A stretch of 49,894 nt of DNA from the NCBI GenBank assembly GCA_945860085.1, contig CAMAPJ010000007.1, forward strand, positions 1 through 49,894. The letters are read 5' to 3'. Below the pieces are notes generated by a model. The model did no database searches and was not told where the DNA came from. It saw only the letters and a list, made by a program, of their open reading frames with translations. Positions 1 to 7,937 of this stretch are shown piece by piece. Positions within the stretch are counted from its first letter, which is position 1, and each line of letters starts with the position of its first letter. The stretch comes from Synechococcus sp. UW140. GTDB lineage: Bacteria; Cyanobacteriota; Cyanobacteriia; PCC-6307; Cyanobiaceae. Both the position numbers and the translations under genes were made by a program.

Positions 1-154
1 AGTGGCCGTGGTCAGAGTGGCCAGGGCTGTCTGAGGCTCGTCTCAATGGGCACCTAGGGCAGCAGAACAGAGCCGCAGCGGTCCTGCTCAGTGCTGCCGT
101 ACGCCGTCTCAGGCAGACTGCTTCTCTATTGGCAACAAACTCCTAGGCGAAACG
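1..154. other. Left-edge sequence with no recognised gene
   Basis: No start codon or family motif is recognisable here. On the plus strand one frame is open from base 3 to a TAG at 144-146. It would give an Arg/Ala/Leu-rich C-terminus ending LLATNS, which I cannot assign. The frame of the following PEP synthase gene is open back to base 35 (TGA at 32-34), but homology to the family stops at about base 143. This could be the end of an inserted element, decayed ppsA sequence or a chimeric contig end; the window alone does not decide. Confidence 0.4.
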
Positions 155-2056
155 GTGGTGCAGGGCTCGGTGAACCCGGATGAATACCTGATCTTCAAGC
201 CCACCCTGGAGCAGGGCTTTGCGCCGATCGTGAGCCGGCGGCTGGGCAGCAAGGCGATTCGCATGGTTTACGCCAATGGCACTGCTGTGGATCCCATGGG
301 CCGGAGTGGGGGCGGGCCAGACTCCAACCCCCTAGCCGCGGAGATCGCAGCCAGCGAGCTCCCAGGCTTGGCCCCCGCAGTCTCAGGCTTTTTCAGCCAA
401 AACTCCCCAAGCCAAGACTCGCCTGGCCAAGTCAACCCAGCCCAGGCGTTGGGCTTGAGCAACACCTGCACCGTGGCGGTCGAGGCGGCCGAGCGGACGC
501 GCTTTGCGATCAGCGACGACGAGGCCCTGCAGCTGGCCCGTTGGGCCTGCCGCATCGAGGCCCACTACAGCGCCCGCCGCGGCAAAGCCACGCCGATGGA
601 CATCGAATGGGCCAAGGATGGCATCAGCGGTGAGTTGTTCATCCTGCAGGCCCGGCCGGAAACGGTGGAGTCCCAGCGCAGCGCGACTAGCCTGCGCAGT
701 TGGCACCTAGAACCCCACCAGGCGCCGCTGATCACGCGGGGCCGGGCAATTGGCGCCTCGATCTGTTCGGGCCGGGCGAGAATTATTCACGATCCCTCGG
801 CTATCGCGAGCTTTCAGAAAGGTGATCTGTTGGTCACAGATCGCACTGATCCCGATTGGGAGCCGATCCTCAAATTGGCGAGCGGCGTGGTCACTAACCA
901 GGGCGGACGCACTTGCCATGCGGCGATCATTGCCCGGGAAATGGGGATCACCGCCATCGTCGGCACGGGCGATGGTACGGCCGTGATCGCCGACGGTGAA
1001 GCGATTACCGCCAGTTGCTGCGAAGGTGATGAGGGCCGGGTCTATCGCGGTGCGCTGGCCTTCCGGGTCGAGGACCAGCAGCTCAGCGACCTGCCTCCCA
1101 CCCGCACCCGCATCCTGATCAACGTCGGCAATCCCTACGAGGCCTTCAACTTGGCGGCCATCCCCTGTGACGGCGTTGGCCTAGCCCGGCTGGAATTCAT
1201 CATCGCCAACCAGATCAAGGTCCATCCGATGGCGCTGCTGGCGCCCGAGCAGCTCACAGATCCGGCCGATCGCCTGGCGATTGCCGAGCTCACGGCGGGC
1301 TACCCGCGGCCCGCCGATTACTACGTCGATCGCCTGGCCCAGGGCATGGGCCGGATCGCGGCGGCCTTCTACCCCAGGCCGGTGGTGTTGCGCTTTTCCG
1401 ATTTCAAGACCAATGAATACGCCCGGCTATTAGGCGGGCGCGACTTTGAACCCCAGGAGGAGAATCCCATGCTGGGCTGGCGCGGCGCCTCCCGCTACAC
1501 CTCCCCAGGTTTTCGGGAGGCTTTCGGACTGGAATGCCAAGCCCTCAAGCGAGTGCGCGAGACCATGGGACTCACCAATGCCAAGCCGATGGTGCCCTTC
1601 TGCCGCACGCCGGAGGAGGGAGATCGGGTGCTAGCCGAGATGGCCCGCCAGGGCCTGGTGCGGGGCGAGAACGGCCTGGAGGTGCTGGTGATGTGTGAAC
1701 TGCCCAGCAATGTGATCGGCGCTGCGGCCTTTGCCGAGCGTTTTGATGGTTTTTCAATCGGCTCAAACGATCTCACCCAGTTGACCCTCGGCCTGGATCG
1801 GGATTCGGCTCTAGTTGCCGATCTGTTTGATGAGCGCCACGCCACGGTCATGGACATGGTGCGTCTGGCGATCCATACGGCCAAGCGCTGTAAGCGGCCG
1901 ATCGGTATCTGCGGCCAGGCGCCCAGTGACTATCCCGAGTTCGCCCGGTTCCTAGTGGAACAGGGCATCGACTCAATCAGTCTCAATCCCGATGTGGCGA
2001 TCGCCACCCGCCTGGCCATTGCCGCCATCGAAACGGAACTGGACGCCTCCATCTGA
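155..2056 (+). CDS. ppsA: Phosphoenolpyruvate synthase, N-terminally truncated
   Basis: PEP synthase makes PEP from pyruvate with ATP and water, giving AMP and phosphate, in the cytosol. The 633 codons match the family from the VVQGSVNPDEY segment onward, which lies near residue 190 of a roughly 800-residue enzyme, so most of the ATP-grasp nucleotide-binding domain is missing. The swivelling phosphohistidine domain is intact (GGRTCHAAIIARE, His about residue 255). So is the C-terminal PEP/pyruvate barrel, with GFSIGSNDLTQL and the catalytic-Cys loop ICGQAPSD (Cys about 586). The GTG at 155 is only the first possible start; no in-frame start lies between it and the stop at 32-34. Residues about 81-95 come from a 15-bp repeat (SQNSP/SQDSP/GQVNP) in a stretch longer than in E. 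coli PpsA. As it stands it should not catalyse the full reaction; it may be a pseudogene fragment or cut by the contig edge. Confidence 0.85.
   Translation: MVQGSVNPDEYLIFKPTLEQGFAPIVSRRLGSKAIRMVYANGTAVDPMGRSGGGPDSNPLAAEIAASELPGLAPAVSGFFSQNSPSQDSPGQVNPAQALGLSNTCTVAVEAAERTRFAISDDEALQLARWACRIEAHYSARRGKATPMDIEWAKDGISGELFILQARPETVESQRSATSLRSWHLEPHQAPLITRGRAIGASICSGRARIIHDPSAIASFQKGDLLVTDRTDPDWEPILKLASGVVTNQGGRTCHAAIIAREMGITAIVGTGDGTAVIADGEAITASCCEGDEGRVYRGALAFRVEDQQLSDLPPTRTRILINVGNPYEAFNLAAIPCDGVGLARLEFIIANQIKVHPMALLAPEQLTDPADRLAIAELTAGYPRPADYYVDRLAQGMGRIAAAFYPRPVVLRFSDFKTNEYARLLGGRDFEPQEENPMLGWRGASRYTSPGFREAFGLECQALKRVRETMGLTNAKPMVPFCRTPEEGDRVLAEMARQGLVRGENGLEVLVMCELPSNVIGAAAFAERFDGFSIGSNDLTQLTLGLDRDSALVADLFDERHATVMDMVRLAIHTAKRCKRPIGICGQAPSDYPEFARFLVEQGIDSISLNPDVAIATRLAIAAIETELDASI
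395..439. repeat. Three 15-bp tandem units inside ppsA
   Basis: Three consecutive degenerate 15-bp units start at 395, 410 and 425. They encode pentapeptides SQNSP, SQDSP and GQVNP, followed by a partial fourth (AQ). The unit length keeps the frame. They lie in a linker before the phosphohistidine domain that E. coli PpsA lacks. Confidence 0.65.
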
Positions 2057-2160
2057 GTCCAAGTCCAGATTATTTGTGTTGCGCCCTAGCCCTGCGTCCC
2101 AAGGCTGCTCCCTAAGGGGCCCAGCCCGACTGGAGGCTGGACCTAGATCAGAGGGCCTGC

Positions 2161-2412
2161 TCAGGCCGGTCGCAGCACCAGGCCCCCTGCGGGGCGAGGG
2201 CCCCACAGTTGCCAGAGCAACAGGAGATGGGCCGAGCTGCGCAGCACACAGAACACGGCTAGGGCCACACAGAGCGGGCAATGGGTGATCGACACGGCGC
2301 ACCAGCCCGCTAACGAGCAAATTCTGGCAGCGTGGCCTCCGCCCTGCCAGCCAATGCCATGCTTCGAAATCGCCGCTGCCGCAGATGGCTGCGCCCACAG
2401 GGCTGCGAGCAA
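2161..2412 (-). CDS. Possible small hydrophobic protein, weak
   Basis: An 83-codon minus-strand ORF lies in the 486-base gap between ppsA and the flavoprotein gene. Its middle is hydrophobic and Cys-containing (ITHCPLCVALAVFCVL, then LLLLWQLWG), which could be a membrane segment. I recognise no family, ribosome-binding site or conserved neighbour, and the DNA also carries short repeats, so chance openness in GC-rich sequence is a real alternative. The rest of the gap (2057-2160 and 2413-2542) holds no other gene I can support, only small GC hairpins and the tandem repeats at 2421-2472. Confidence 0.25.
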   Translation of the reverse strand: MLAALWAQPSAAAAISKHGIGWQGGGHAARICSLAGWCAVSITHCPLCVALAVFCVLRSSAHLLLLWQLWGPRPAGGLVLRPA

Positions 2413-2420
2413 TAAGCGCG

Positions 2421-2472
2421 CGCAGATGGCCCTACGCAGATGGCGACTGCTTCAAGCGGCTGCTTCAGGCGG
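2421..2472. repeat. 14-bp and 13-bp tandem duplications
   Basis: Two nearly identical units beginning CGCAGATGGC start at 2421 and 2435. They run into a second doublet, CTGCTTCAAGCGG at 2447-2459 and CTGCTTCAGGCGG at 2460-2472, which differs at one base. A further CGCAGATGG occurs just upstream. The array ends about 70 bases before the start of the flavoprotein gene. Confidence 0.65.
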
Positions 2473-2542
2473 TTCCTGACGCTGCCAGCTGGTCAGGTTG
2501 ACAGCCAAGATTGTGGTGCATGGATTTCAAAGGAGCGCGCCC

Positions 2543-4273
2543 TTGTTGCGGCTGACCGAACTCAAACTGCCGCTCGATCACGACGAGGCGGATTTGGCGG
2601 CGGCGATCCTCAAACGGCTGCGACTGCCAGCGGACGCCATCAGGGGCCACCAGGTGGTCAAACGCAGTATCGATGCGCGCAAATCGGGCCAGATCCAGCT
2701 GACCTACAGCGTCGACCTGGAGCTGGCCCCAGGCCTAGAGGCCAAGCTGCTGCAACGCTTTCGCAGCGATTCCCACCTGGCCGTCAGTCCCGACACCCGC
2801 TATGAGGCACCTTGGCAGGCGCCGCCGCGACTCAGCCAGCGCCTCGGCCAAGACCTGCCCCGTCCGGTCGTGATCGGCGCCGGGCCCTGCGGCTATTTCG
2901 CCGCCCTGTTGCTGGCCCAGATGGGTCTCAAACCCTTGCTACTGGAACGGGGCAAGGCGATTAAGGAGCGCAGCGCTGACACTTTCGGGTTCTGGAAGGG
3001 GCGCAGCCCGTTCAATCCCGAATCGAACGCCCAGTTCGGCGAAGGCGGTGCCGGCACCTTCTCCGACGGCAAGCTCTACAGCCAGGTGCGTGATCCCGGC
3101 CACCGGGGCCGCAAGGTGCTCGAGGAGCTAGTGGCTGCTGGCGCCAACCCGGAGATTCTGGTGCTGCACCGGCCCCACATCGGCACCTACAAGCTCGCCA
3201 CGGTGGTGCGGGGCCTGCGGGCTCAGATCGAGGCCTTGGGCGGCGAGATCCGTTTTGAGAGTCGGGTTGAACGCCTGGAGGTCGACGCGAGCAGAGCGGC
3301 GGCCCCGGGTGAAGGCCCTGAGGCGCCCCAGCAGCACGTCACGGGGGTGACCCTGGCCGATGGCACTCGGATCGCGGCTGAGCAGGTGGTTCTGGCCGTG
3401 GGCCACAGCGCCAGGGACACGTTCGCGATGCTGCACGTGCAGGCGGTGGCGATGGAGCTCAAGCCCTTTTCCGTTGGCCTGCGCATCGAGCATCCCCAGG
3501 CCCTGATCGACCAGGCCCGCTGGGGAGCCTGCGCTGGCCACCCGCGCCTGGGTTCGGCCGAATACAAACTCGTGCACCATGCCAGCAATGGACGCTGCGC
3601 CTATAGCTTCTGCATGTGCCCGGGCGGTCTAGTCGTCGGAGCGACCTCGGAGGCGGGCCGGGTCGTGACCAATGGCATGAGCCAGCATTCGCGCAACGAG
3701 CGCAACGCCAATAGCGCCATCGTGGTGACGATTGAGCCTGCCGATGTGGAGCCCTATGGCGATGGTCCCGGCGATCCGTTGGCGGGCATTGCTTTCCAGC
3801 GTCACTGGGAAGCGAAGGCCTTTGCCCTTGGCGGTGAAAGTTATGCGGCGCCCGGTCAACGGCTTGGCGATTTTCTGGGCAGACGCAGCTCCGAGGCGCT
3901 GGGCAGTGTCACCCCTTCCTACGAGCCGGGAGTGCGGCTGGCCGATTTGGAGACGGCCCTGCCGCCCTTCGTGATTGAGGCCCTGCGCGAGGCGTTGCCC
4001 GCCTTTAATCGCACCATCCCCGGCTACGCCATGGCCGATGCCATGTTGACCGGGGTGGAAACGCGGACCTCTTCACCATTGCGGCTGCCTCGTAATGGTG
4101 AATTCGAGAGTGTCAACACCAAAGGGCTTTACCCGGCCGGAGAGGGGGCCGGCTATGCCGGAGGCATCCTCTCAGCAGCCATTGATGGGATCCGGGTGGC
4201 CGAAGCTGTGGCCCTCACTCTTCGTCTTCAGCACCCAGGGGAGCCAGGCGAATCTGCTTGCGGCCCAGCTTGA
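2543..4273 (+). CDS. FAD-dependent dehydrogenase, COG2509 type
   Basis: A flavoprotein of the uncharacterised COG2509 NAD(P)/FAD-dependent oxidoreductase group, widespread in bacteria and plastids; the substrate is unknown. An N-terminal alpha/beta module of about 100 residues precedes the dinucleotide-binding signature VVIGAGPCGYFAALLLAQMG. The family segments NAQFGEGGAGTFSDGKLYS and, at the C-terminus, GLYPAGEGAGYAGGILSAA (FAD contact) follow. I place the start at the TTG at 2543 because AAAGGAG (2529-2535) lies 7 bases upstream and the protein then opens with the family-like LLRLTELKLPLDH. The frame is open to another TTG at 2498. The gene ends inside the convergent cyAbrB gene: its last 59 bases overlap the 3' end of that gene. 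Confidence 0.85.
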   Translation: MLRLTELKLPLDHDEADLAAAILKRLRLPADAIRGHQVVKRSIDARKSGQIQLTYSVDLELAPGLEAKLLQRFRSDSHLAVSPDTRYEAPWQAPPRLSQRLGQDLPRPVVIGAGPCGYFAALLLAQMGLKPLLLERGKAIKERSADTFGFWKGRSPFNPESNAQFGEGGAGTFSDGKLYSQVRDPGHRGRKVLEELVAAGANPEILVLHRPHIGTYKLATVVRGLRAQIEALGGEIRFESRVERLEVDASRAAAPGEGPEAPQQHVTGVTLADGTRIAAEQVVLAVGHSARDTFAMLHVQAVAMELKPFSVGLRIEHPQALIDQARWGACAGHPRLGSAEYKLVHHASNGRCAYSFCMCPGGLVVGATSEAGRVVTNGMSQHSRNERNANSAIVVTIEPADVEPYGDGPGDPLAGIAFQRHWEAKAFALGGESYAAPGQRLGDFLGRRSSEALGSVTPSYEPGVRLADLETALPPFVIEALREALPAFNRTIPGYAMADAMLTGVETRTSSPLRLPRNGEFESVNTKGLYPAGEGAGYAGGILSAAIDGIRVAEAVALTLRLQHPGEPGESACGPA

Positions 4274-4580
4274 TTTCAAACTCGTCGCCGGGCTTGAGGT
4301 CGAGCATGGCCGTGTAGGCCTTGCCCACCATCAAGTTGCCATTGAACTGGACCTTGGTGCTGAAGCTGAGCTTGCGGCCGCCCTTGCCAACCTTGGAGTT
4401 GGTGCCGAAATCAACCCCTTTGGCGTTGAGCAGTGCTTCGTAGAAGGCTGTGAAGTTCAGGCGCTCGGTGCCATCCTTTTTGGTGGTGACGTAGCCGCAG
4501 GCGCGGACCACATCAGATTTGCTGGCGTCTCCCATCTCCTTAACCTTGGCAAGTAAATCAGGACCGGACAGCAGTTTCAT
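4215..4580 (-). CDS. Cyanobacterial AbrB-like transcription regulator (cyAbrB)
   Basis: A 121-residue member of the cyAbrB family, DNA-binding regulators specific to cyanobacteria and linked to nitrogen/carbon balance and photosynthesis gene expression. Family hallmarks are RACGYVTTKKDGTERLNFTA in the N-terminal half and a C-terminal AbrB-like fold with KVQFNGNLMVGKAYTAML, then LKPGDEFEIKLGRKQIRL. In this family the AbrB domain is C-terminal. I chose the ATG at 4580; the frame is open to 4712, but that extension has no family similarity and covers a good promoter. The 3' end overlaps the convergent flavoprotein gene by 59 bases, so the two transcripts would be mutually antisense. pgeF lies 104 bases upstream on the same strand. 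Confidence 0.9.
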   Translation of the reverse strand: MKLLSGPDLLAKVKEMGDASKSDVVRACGYVTTKKDGTERLNFTAFYEALLNAKGVDFGTNSKVGKGGRKLSFSTKVQFNGNLMVGKAYTAMLDLKPGDEFEIKLGRKQIRLAPLGAEDEE

Positions 4581-4605
4581 CTGATTGTTTTGTGCAGCAA
4601 CTGCA

Positions 4606-4634
4606 TTCTTACATGGCAGTGAGGCCATCTGCAA
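4606..4634 (-). promoter_or_regulatory. Sigma70-type promoter for cyAbrB
   Basis: On the minus strand TTGCAG (4634-4629) is followed after exactly 17 bases by TAAGAA (4611-4606). A TG just before it makes an extended -10 element. It lies about 25 bases upstream of the ATG at 4580, so the 5' leader would be short. Predicted by eye only. Confidence 0.5.
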
Positions 4635-4684
4635 GCCCCCTGCACATCTACGGCAATTGATTCGCAACCCCAAGCGGGTTGCAG

Positions 4685-5530
4685 TCAAGCCTGCGACACA
4701 ATACCGCTCCACTGCACTGCACGCACCCGGTCGCGACGCCAGGAATGGAAGAGCAACTCTTCGCTTGCAGTGCAGAGTGGGCAGGCGCTGATCTGCTCAC
4801 GGTCCAGACCGTACAACTCCAGCTGGCGAAAGCTGACAGCTCGTATATCCAGACGATCATGGCCCGGCTGCTCATCTGGTAGCAGGCCACCACAGTGAAT
4901 TAATTCCTGCAGAAGTACTGGTAGATCGGTTGATTCCTGGGTAGCTCTGGTCCCAGCCGGATGGGCCTGGCGATTGACCAGGCTCTGGGCGATCTGCGCC
5001 GTGACGCTGCGCTCCACCTGGTAACGCGCCCCTGAGATGGCCGGGCCTAGGGCGACCAGCAGGTCCTCCCTGCGGCTGCCAGCGGCTTCGAGTCGGGCAA
5101 TCGCCTTGGGCAGGAGTCGTCCGGCTACGCCGCGCCAGCCCCCATGGCAGGCCGCCACCTGACCGCTGCGGCGATCGGCCAGTAACACCGGCGTGCAATC
5201 AGCGCCGCACACCCAGAGGCTCTGGCCGCCCGCATCGCTGATCAGCCCGTCGGCTTCAGGCCAGGGCTCAGCGCTGCAGGCTGAAGCCGCCAGTAGCTCG
5301 GCGCCATGGACCTGGGTGAGGCGATGCACGCTGATGCCGGCGCTGACGTAGCCGGCCAACTGCTGGGGTCCCCGGCCTGGCCAGAGGCGCGTGAAAAAGC
5401 CATGCTCAAACGCCGCCAGCAGGTCGGCTTGCAGGTAATAGCCGCCGTAACAGCCCACCCAGGTCCAGCCCTTCAGACTGTTAAAGCCCGCATCAGCACG
5501 GTCGAAGGGCGGGTCAACGGCTTCGGCCAT
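4685..5530 (-). CDS. pgeF: Peptidoglycan editing factor family (PgeF/YfiH, DUF152)
   Basis: A 281-residue protein of the YfiH/DUF152 family, annotated variously as peptidoglycan editing factor PgeF, polyphenol oxidase or laccase domain. In E. coli it stops wrong amino acids entering cell-wall peptides. Conserved metal-site motifs are seen: TQVHGAELL, EADGLISD, CGADCTPVLLAD, ACHGGWRGVAGRLL and LGPAISGARYQVE. I place the start at the ATG at 5530; the frame extends to 5695, but that part is a shadow of the upstream gene. It follows the Tab2-like gene by 67 bases on the same strand and may share its transcript. Confidence 0.9.
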   Translation of the reverse strand: MAEAVDPPFDRADAGFNSLKGWTWVGCYGGYYLQADLLAAFEHGFFTRLWPGRGPQQLAGYVSAGISVHRLTQVHGAELLAASACSAEPWPEADGLISDAGGQSLWVCGADCTPVLLADRRSGQVAACHGGWRGVAGRLLPKAIARLEAAGSRREDLLVALGPAISGARYQVERSVTAQIAQSLVNRQAHPAGTRATQESTDLPVLLQELIHCGGLLPDEQPGHDRLDIRAVSFRQLELYGLDREQISACPLCTASEELLFHSWRRDRVRAVQWSGIVSQA

Positions 5531-5597
5531 TTGCAGGGGTGATTGAAAGGAGCGGCAGCGATGGGCTGGCCCTGGGCACGGGGCGGGGAGCCGGGGC

Positions 5598-6485
5598 TCA
5601 GGCGTCCAGCAGGTCGCGCAACAGCCAGAAACCGGTGAAGCCCGGCTGCTCTTCGCTGGCTTGCACCGCCAGGAACTGAACTCCGCCAGCGCCAAGGCGG
5701 GCCTGCTGTAAGGCTTCCGCAGCGGCTGCCGCTTCCTCCGTCTCCAAGTTGCCCAGAAGCCAACGGTCCTCTAGACCGGCCTCCAGCACCAGCTGCCTGC
5801 CCGCCACGCTGAGGCGCACCGGTTCAAGTCCGGCCAGCCAGCCGGCAATCGCCAGGGAGCGGTTACTGCTGAACAGGCGCAGACCCGTGATCATCAAGTC
5901 ATCGTCAAGCTCGGCTGGCAAGGGCACTAGGCCAGGGAAATCAATCGGCCACTGGTCCGCTTCGCGCAGGGTCCCCAGGGGGAGGGTGGCCCAGCTCCAG
6001 CTTTCGCCCCGGGCCGCTTCCGGCAGGGGGATGGCCAGGGGCTGGATCGGTGCGGGCGGGGGCGCCAGGGGGCTGGCCATATAGCCCTCTTCGGCCGGAT
6101 ATACCTCCCGCTGGCGCTCGATCAGCCATTCGATCAGGCCATAGCAGCGGCGGCTGGCCACCACCTCCAGGGCCAGGGATTCAGCCGCTCGCTGCACCAT
6201 GGTGCGCATCGAGGTGCGCCAGCAACGGATTCGCCTCGGGGGGGCAAAGCCCTGCTCGGCGGCGGCCAGGAGGGCCTCGCCCAAGGCCTCGCGCAGCCAA
6301 ACAGAATTAACGCTGGCTGCCGGGCAGCGCAGCACCCAGCGAAACAGGGCCTGGTTGGGGTCAAGTCCCTGGCTTGAACAGATCAACAGTTCCCAACGTT
6401 TTTTGCCGTCGGGTTCAACTACGGGGCGGGAGTAGTAATCCACCTCCCAGTCAGCCTCGATCACGGCTGCGGCAACCAGGCTCAT
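5598..6485 (-). CDS. Tab2/Atab2-family RNA-binding protein (DUF1092)
   Basis: A 295-residue protein of the Tab2/Atab2 family. In algae and plants this family binds plastid mRNA and is needed to translate photosystem I psaB (Tab2) or several photosystem mRNAs (Atab2); the cyanobacterial role is inferred by homology. The N-terminus WEVDYYSRPVVEPDGKKRWE is the family signature. The central stretch FAPPRRIRCWRTSMRTMVQR and the C-terminal end FTGFWLLRDL also fit. The ATG at 6485 overlaps the stop of the upstream S1-domain gene by four bases (ATGA), implying translational coupling. The RNA-binding partner suggests a photosynthetic translation module. Confidence 0.9.
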   Translation of the reverse strand: MSLVAAAVIEADWEVDYYSRPVVEPDGKKRWELLICSSQGLDPNQALFRWVLRCPAASVNSVWLREALGEALLAAAEQGFAPPRRIRCWRTSMRTMVQRAAESLALEVVASRRCYGLIEWLIERQREVYPAEEGYMASPLAPPPAPIQPLAIPLPEAARGESWSWATLPLGTLREADQWPIDFPGLVPLPAELDDDLMITGLRLFSSNRSLAIAGWLAGLEPVRLSVAGRQLVLEAGLEDRWLLGNLETEEAAAAAEALQQARLGAGGVQFLAVQASEEQPGFTGFWLLRDLLDA

Positions 6486-7894
6486 CCTGCGGCCTGTTCC
6501 TGGTGGCGCAACATGTTGCGTGCCCGGTTGGCCCGGTCGGTGGCTTCGGCCATCACCGTGTCCTTGGCGATCAACAATTCACCAGGCTGGCCCTCTAGCA
6601 GGGCCGTGTTAAGGGCAATCCGTCCTCGACCGGGATCTAGCTCGGTGATCACGGCCTTGAGCCGGTCGCCCTGGTCAAAGATTTCGCGCAGGTCGCGCAT
6701 CGTGCCACCGGTGATTGCCGAATGGTGCAGTAGGCCGCTGACACCGCCGAGATCGACAAACAGGCCGTAGGGCTTGACAGACACCACCTGACCTTCGACC
6801 AGTTGGCCCACTTCCAGGTTGGTGAACAGGGCGGCGCTGGCCGCCTTCTTCTCGGAAAGCACCAGCTTCCGGGTTTCAGGGTTGACCTCCAAGAAAGCCA
6901 CGCCCAGGGTCTTGCCGACTAGGGCCTCATGGTTGTCGCCGTTTTGCAACTGGGAGCGGGGGATGAAGCCGCGCAGGCCCTCTAAGTCGGCGGTGACGCC
7001 GCCGCGGTTGAAGCCGCTCACCTTCACCTGCACCACCTTGCCTTCCTTCTCCAGCTGGCGCACCTTCTCCCAGCTTTGGCGCAGGGCCAGGGCGCGGGCG
7101 CTGATCGTCACCATGCCGTCGGCGTTCTGCTCGCGGGTGACCAGCACCTGCACCGCCATGCCCTTGGGAAAACGCTCCTTGAGGTTGGTGATCACACCGA
7201 GGCCCGCTTCGGCCTTGGGCATGAAGCCGGGGGCCTTGCCGCCCACATCCACATAAACCCCATCGCTTTCGACGCTGAGCACGACGCCGCTGACCACTTC
7301 TCCAGTAGTGCCGATTGGCTCGTTCTCGTCGAGGGCGGCGAGGAAGGCCTCCTCATCGAAATCGAAATCGTCCACGGTGCGGGCTGGCACCACGGGACGT
7401 TCCTGACCCCGTTCGGCGCTAGCGCCAGTGTTGCCAACCATGCGGGCCGAGCCGGTGCTACCGCCACCCCCACCGCCACGGCGTTGGCGACTGGAATCGG
7501 GACCGAGCAGGTCCGCCATGGTGAGGCCTTCAAAGCCGCCCATGTCAAAGCGCTCAGCGTCGCTCAAGGGGGCTTGGGCTTTGGCCCCACTGGCTGGAGC
7601 CGCAGGGCGTTGGGGGGCGAGCGGCGCTTCGCCGCGGCCGGCCCGGGCAACAGCTTCCAGCTCAGCCGCCCGTTGCAGGGCCGCTTCGGCGGCCTGACGG
7701 GCCTCGTTGGCCTCCTGTTCGAGCCGTTGCTGTTCGTCTTTTTTGCTGATGTGCAAGACCTGGGGGGGCTTGCGCACCGGCGCCGGCGCCGGGGCGCGGC
7801 TGGGACTCAGGGGACGGGCAGCCAGCGACGGGGCGGGCTTGGCCGGCGGCTGGGGGGGCTGGGGGTTGCCGGATCCGGCCATGACCAGGGACAT
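6482..7894 (-). CDS. S1 RNA-binding domain protein, ribosomal S1-like
   Basis: A 470-residue protein with three S1 (OB-fold) repeats in its C-terminal two thirds. Their cores are VVSGVVLSVESDGVYVDVGG, VVQVKVSGFNRGGVTADLEG and LVEGQVVSVKPYGLFVDLGG. It resembles the second, shorter S1 paralogue (Rps1b-like) found in cyanobacteria, which binds mRNA and influences translation. The first 170 residues are Pro/Ala-rich with a coiled-coil-like patch (LEQEANEARQAAEAALQRAA) and a Gly run, probably a disordered linker. An alternative ATG lies four codons inside. The gene overlaps the following Tab2-like gene by four bases and diverges from the creatininase gene 43 bases away. Confidence 0.88.
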   Translation of the reverse strand: MSLVMAGSGNPQPPQPPAKPAPSLAARPLSPSRAPAPAPVRKPPQVLHISKKDEQQRLEQEANEARQAAEAALQRAAELEAVARAGRGEAPLAPQRPAAPASGAKAQAPLSDAERFDMGGFEGLTMADLLGPDSSRQRRGGGGGGSTGSARMVGNTGASAERGQERPVVPARTVDDFDFDEEAFLAALDENEPIGTTGEVVSGVVLSVESDGVYVDVGGKAPGFMPKAEAGLGVITNLKERFPKGMAVQVLVTREQNADGMVTISARALALRQSWEKVRQLEKEGKVVQVKVSGFNRGGVTADLEGLRGFIPRSQLQNGDNHEALVGKTLGVAFLEVNPETRKLVLSEKKAASAALFTNLEVGQLVEGQVVSVKPYGLFVDLGGVSGLLHHSAITGGTMRDLREIFDQGDRLKAVITELDPGRGRIALNTALLEGQPGELLIAKDTVMAEATDRANRARNMLRHQEQAAG

Positions 7895-7937
7895 GCGCTA
7901 AGCCCCACACTGTAGAGACGCTTGATCAAGAAGACCA

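Noticed and set aside
60-142. End of a group II intron upstream of the ppsA fragment
   Set aside because: GC-rich arms are present, but I could not make a proper domain V with its tetraloop or a domain VI bulged A, and no intron-encoded protein end is recognisable.
1997-2004. HIP1 octamer GCGATCGC
   Set aside because: I saw only about five copies in the window (for example 1997, and near 17011, 29148, 31742 and 37481), not far above chance at this GC, so it is not a HIP1-rich genome segment.
7076-7915. A 279-codon plus-strand frame opposite the S1-domain gene
   Set aside because: It mirrors the codon pattern of the real S1 gene and has no recognisable motif.
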